This document shows positions 59,007 to 59,269 of a stretch of 59,269 bases of DNA, one piece after another. The first letter of the stretch is position 1; the number at the start of each line of letters is the position of its first letter. Made by a program: the position numbers and the translations under genes. The notes under the pieces were generated by a model. The model did no database searches. It had not been told where the DNA came from and saw only the letters and a list, made by a program, of their open reading frames with translations. This DNA is from a virus. The DNA lies in IMG/VR virus record IMGVR_UViG_3300028581_003812, positions 1-59,269 of that record; one strand, written 5' to 3'.

Positions 59007-59269
59007 ATGCAACCGTACGTTTTTAGAGTCTTGCAGCATCCAGGCGTGGTAGCCTCCACACCTATCTTACCCAGTCAAACACCAACCATGACTCCACCTG
59101 CCGGGTCACCCACCCCCACCCCTACCCCCACAGTCACTATCACGTTAACCAAGACTAACGAGCCAACACCTACACCTACAACAACACCCACCACGACACC
59201 CACAGTAACCCTTACAAATACACCTACAACCACACCTACACCCACTGGAACACCACTAATTTACTTAAA
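59007..59269 (+). CDS. Thr/Pro-rich virion protein, 5' end only (runs off window)
   Basis: The frame opens at ATG 59007 and stays open for 87 codons to the window end, so it is incomplete. A short head (MQPYVFRVLQHPGVVASTPIL) is followed by a Thr/Pro-rich region ([18 protein letters not shown], then [18 protein letters not shown]) like the stalk of the lectin adhesin and the tail of the 53180 gene. Here the Thr/Pro region is N-terminal, so an unseen domain, perhaps another lectin or receptor-binding tip, should follow. A late-type element sits 4 bases before the ATG. A mucin-like stalk role is inferred from composition. Confidence 0.65.
   Translation, partial: MQPYVFRVLQHPGVVASTPILPSQTPTMTPPAGSPTPTPTPTVTITLTKTNEPTPTPTTTPTTTPTVTLTNTPTTTPTPTGTPLIYL

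Noticed and set aside
1-59269. tRNA genes, integrase or att sites
   Set aside because: No cloverleaf-like segment, CCA end, recombinase gene or direct att-like repeat was noticed; gaps between genes are too short for tRNA clusters. A dedicated tRNA scan was not possible.

Overview
The window is an AT-rich, densely packed piece of a T4-like contractile-tailed phage genome, probably an environmental (aquatic) lineage. The evidence is a near-complete T4-type set: replicative helicase (gp41), single-stranded DNA binding protein (gp32), sliding clamp (gp45), primase (gp61), clamp loader (gp44), large terminase (gp17), tail sheath (gp18), tail tube (gp19) and baseplate proteins resembling gp6, gp25, gp27, gp48, gp53 and gp54. 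No integrase, tRNA, insertion sequence or CRISPR array was seen. No stretch over about 70 bases lacks a gene, so no 300-base gap needs describing. No host marker is present; the promoter-like sites resemble ordinary sigma-70 and T4-late elements.

Layout. 1-2.5 kb: the end of a queC gene, then minus-strand virion genes (a BspA-like leucine-rich repeat protein, a short anchor protein, a possible internal virion protein). 2.6-13.9 kb: mostly plus-strand replication and metabolism genes: a class II glutamine amidotransferase that appears to start at ATT, a glycosyltransferase, helicase, a ribosomal protein bS21 homologue, a possible gp59 loader, gp32, clamp, an RmlD-like reductase, primase and small conserved genes. 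13.9-16.9 kb: minus-strand tail-fibre, neck-like and acidic virion genes. 16.9-33.2 kb: terminase, sheath, tube, chaperone-like genes, tape measure and baseplate hub, including a hub-region protein with a 3D (RlpA-like) peptidoglycan-cleaving domain. 33.2-35.8 kb: a possible small terminase, dUTPase, clamp loader and a virion protein. 35.8-46.4 kb: baseplate wedge and very large structural proteins. 46.4-53.2 kb: a six-gene glycosyltransferase/methyltransferase island. 53.2 kb to the end: more large structural and adhesin genes, ending in an incomplete Thr/Pro-rich gene.

Three observations stand out. First, a T4-late-type element, (T/A)TAAATA, lies at an almost constant 5 bases before the start codon of many structural genes. 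In T4 this geometry would place transcription start on the first base of the start codon, which predicts leaderless late mRNAs. Several replication genes show the same arrangement with a sigma-70 TATAAT about 6 bases before the start. Second, Thr/Pro-rich, mucin-like adhesin genes flank the glycosyltransferase island, suggesting (as inference) that the phage glycosylates its own virion fibres. Third, a shared N-terminal module of about 40 residues heads three different fibre proteins; in one it is separated from its apparent leucine-rich repeat adhesin only by an in-frame TGA.

How the parts fit: replication proteins form a T4-type replisome and dUTPase guards precursor quality. QueC suggests 7-deazaguanine metabolism or DNA modification. 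Terminase packages heads; sheath, tube, tape measure, hub and wedge build the tail. Lectin, P-domain, LamG, C1q-like, propeller, glycine-rich and LRR proteins are likely host-contact parts. All functions are read from sequence patterns; no search was run.
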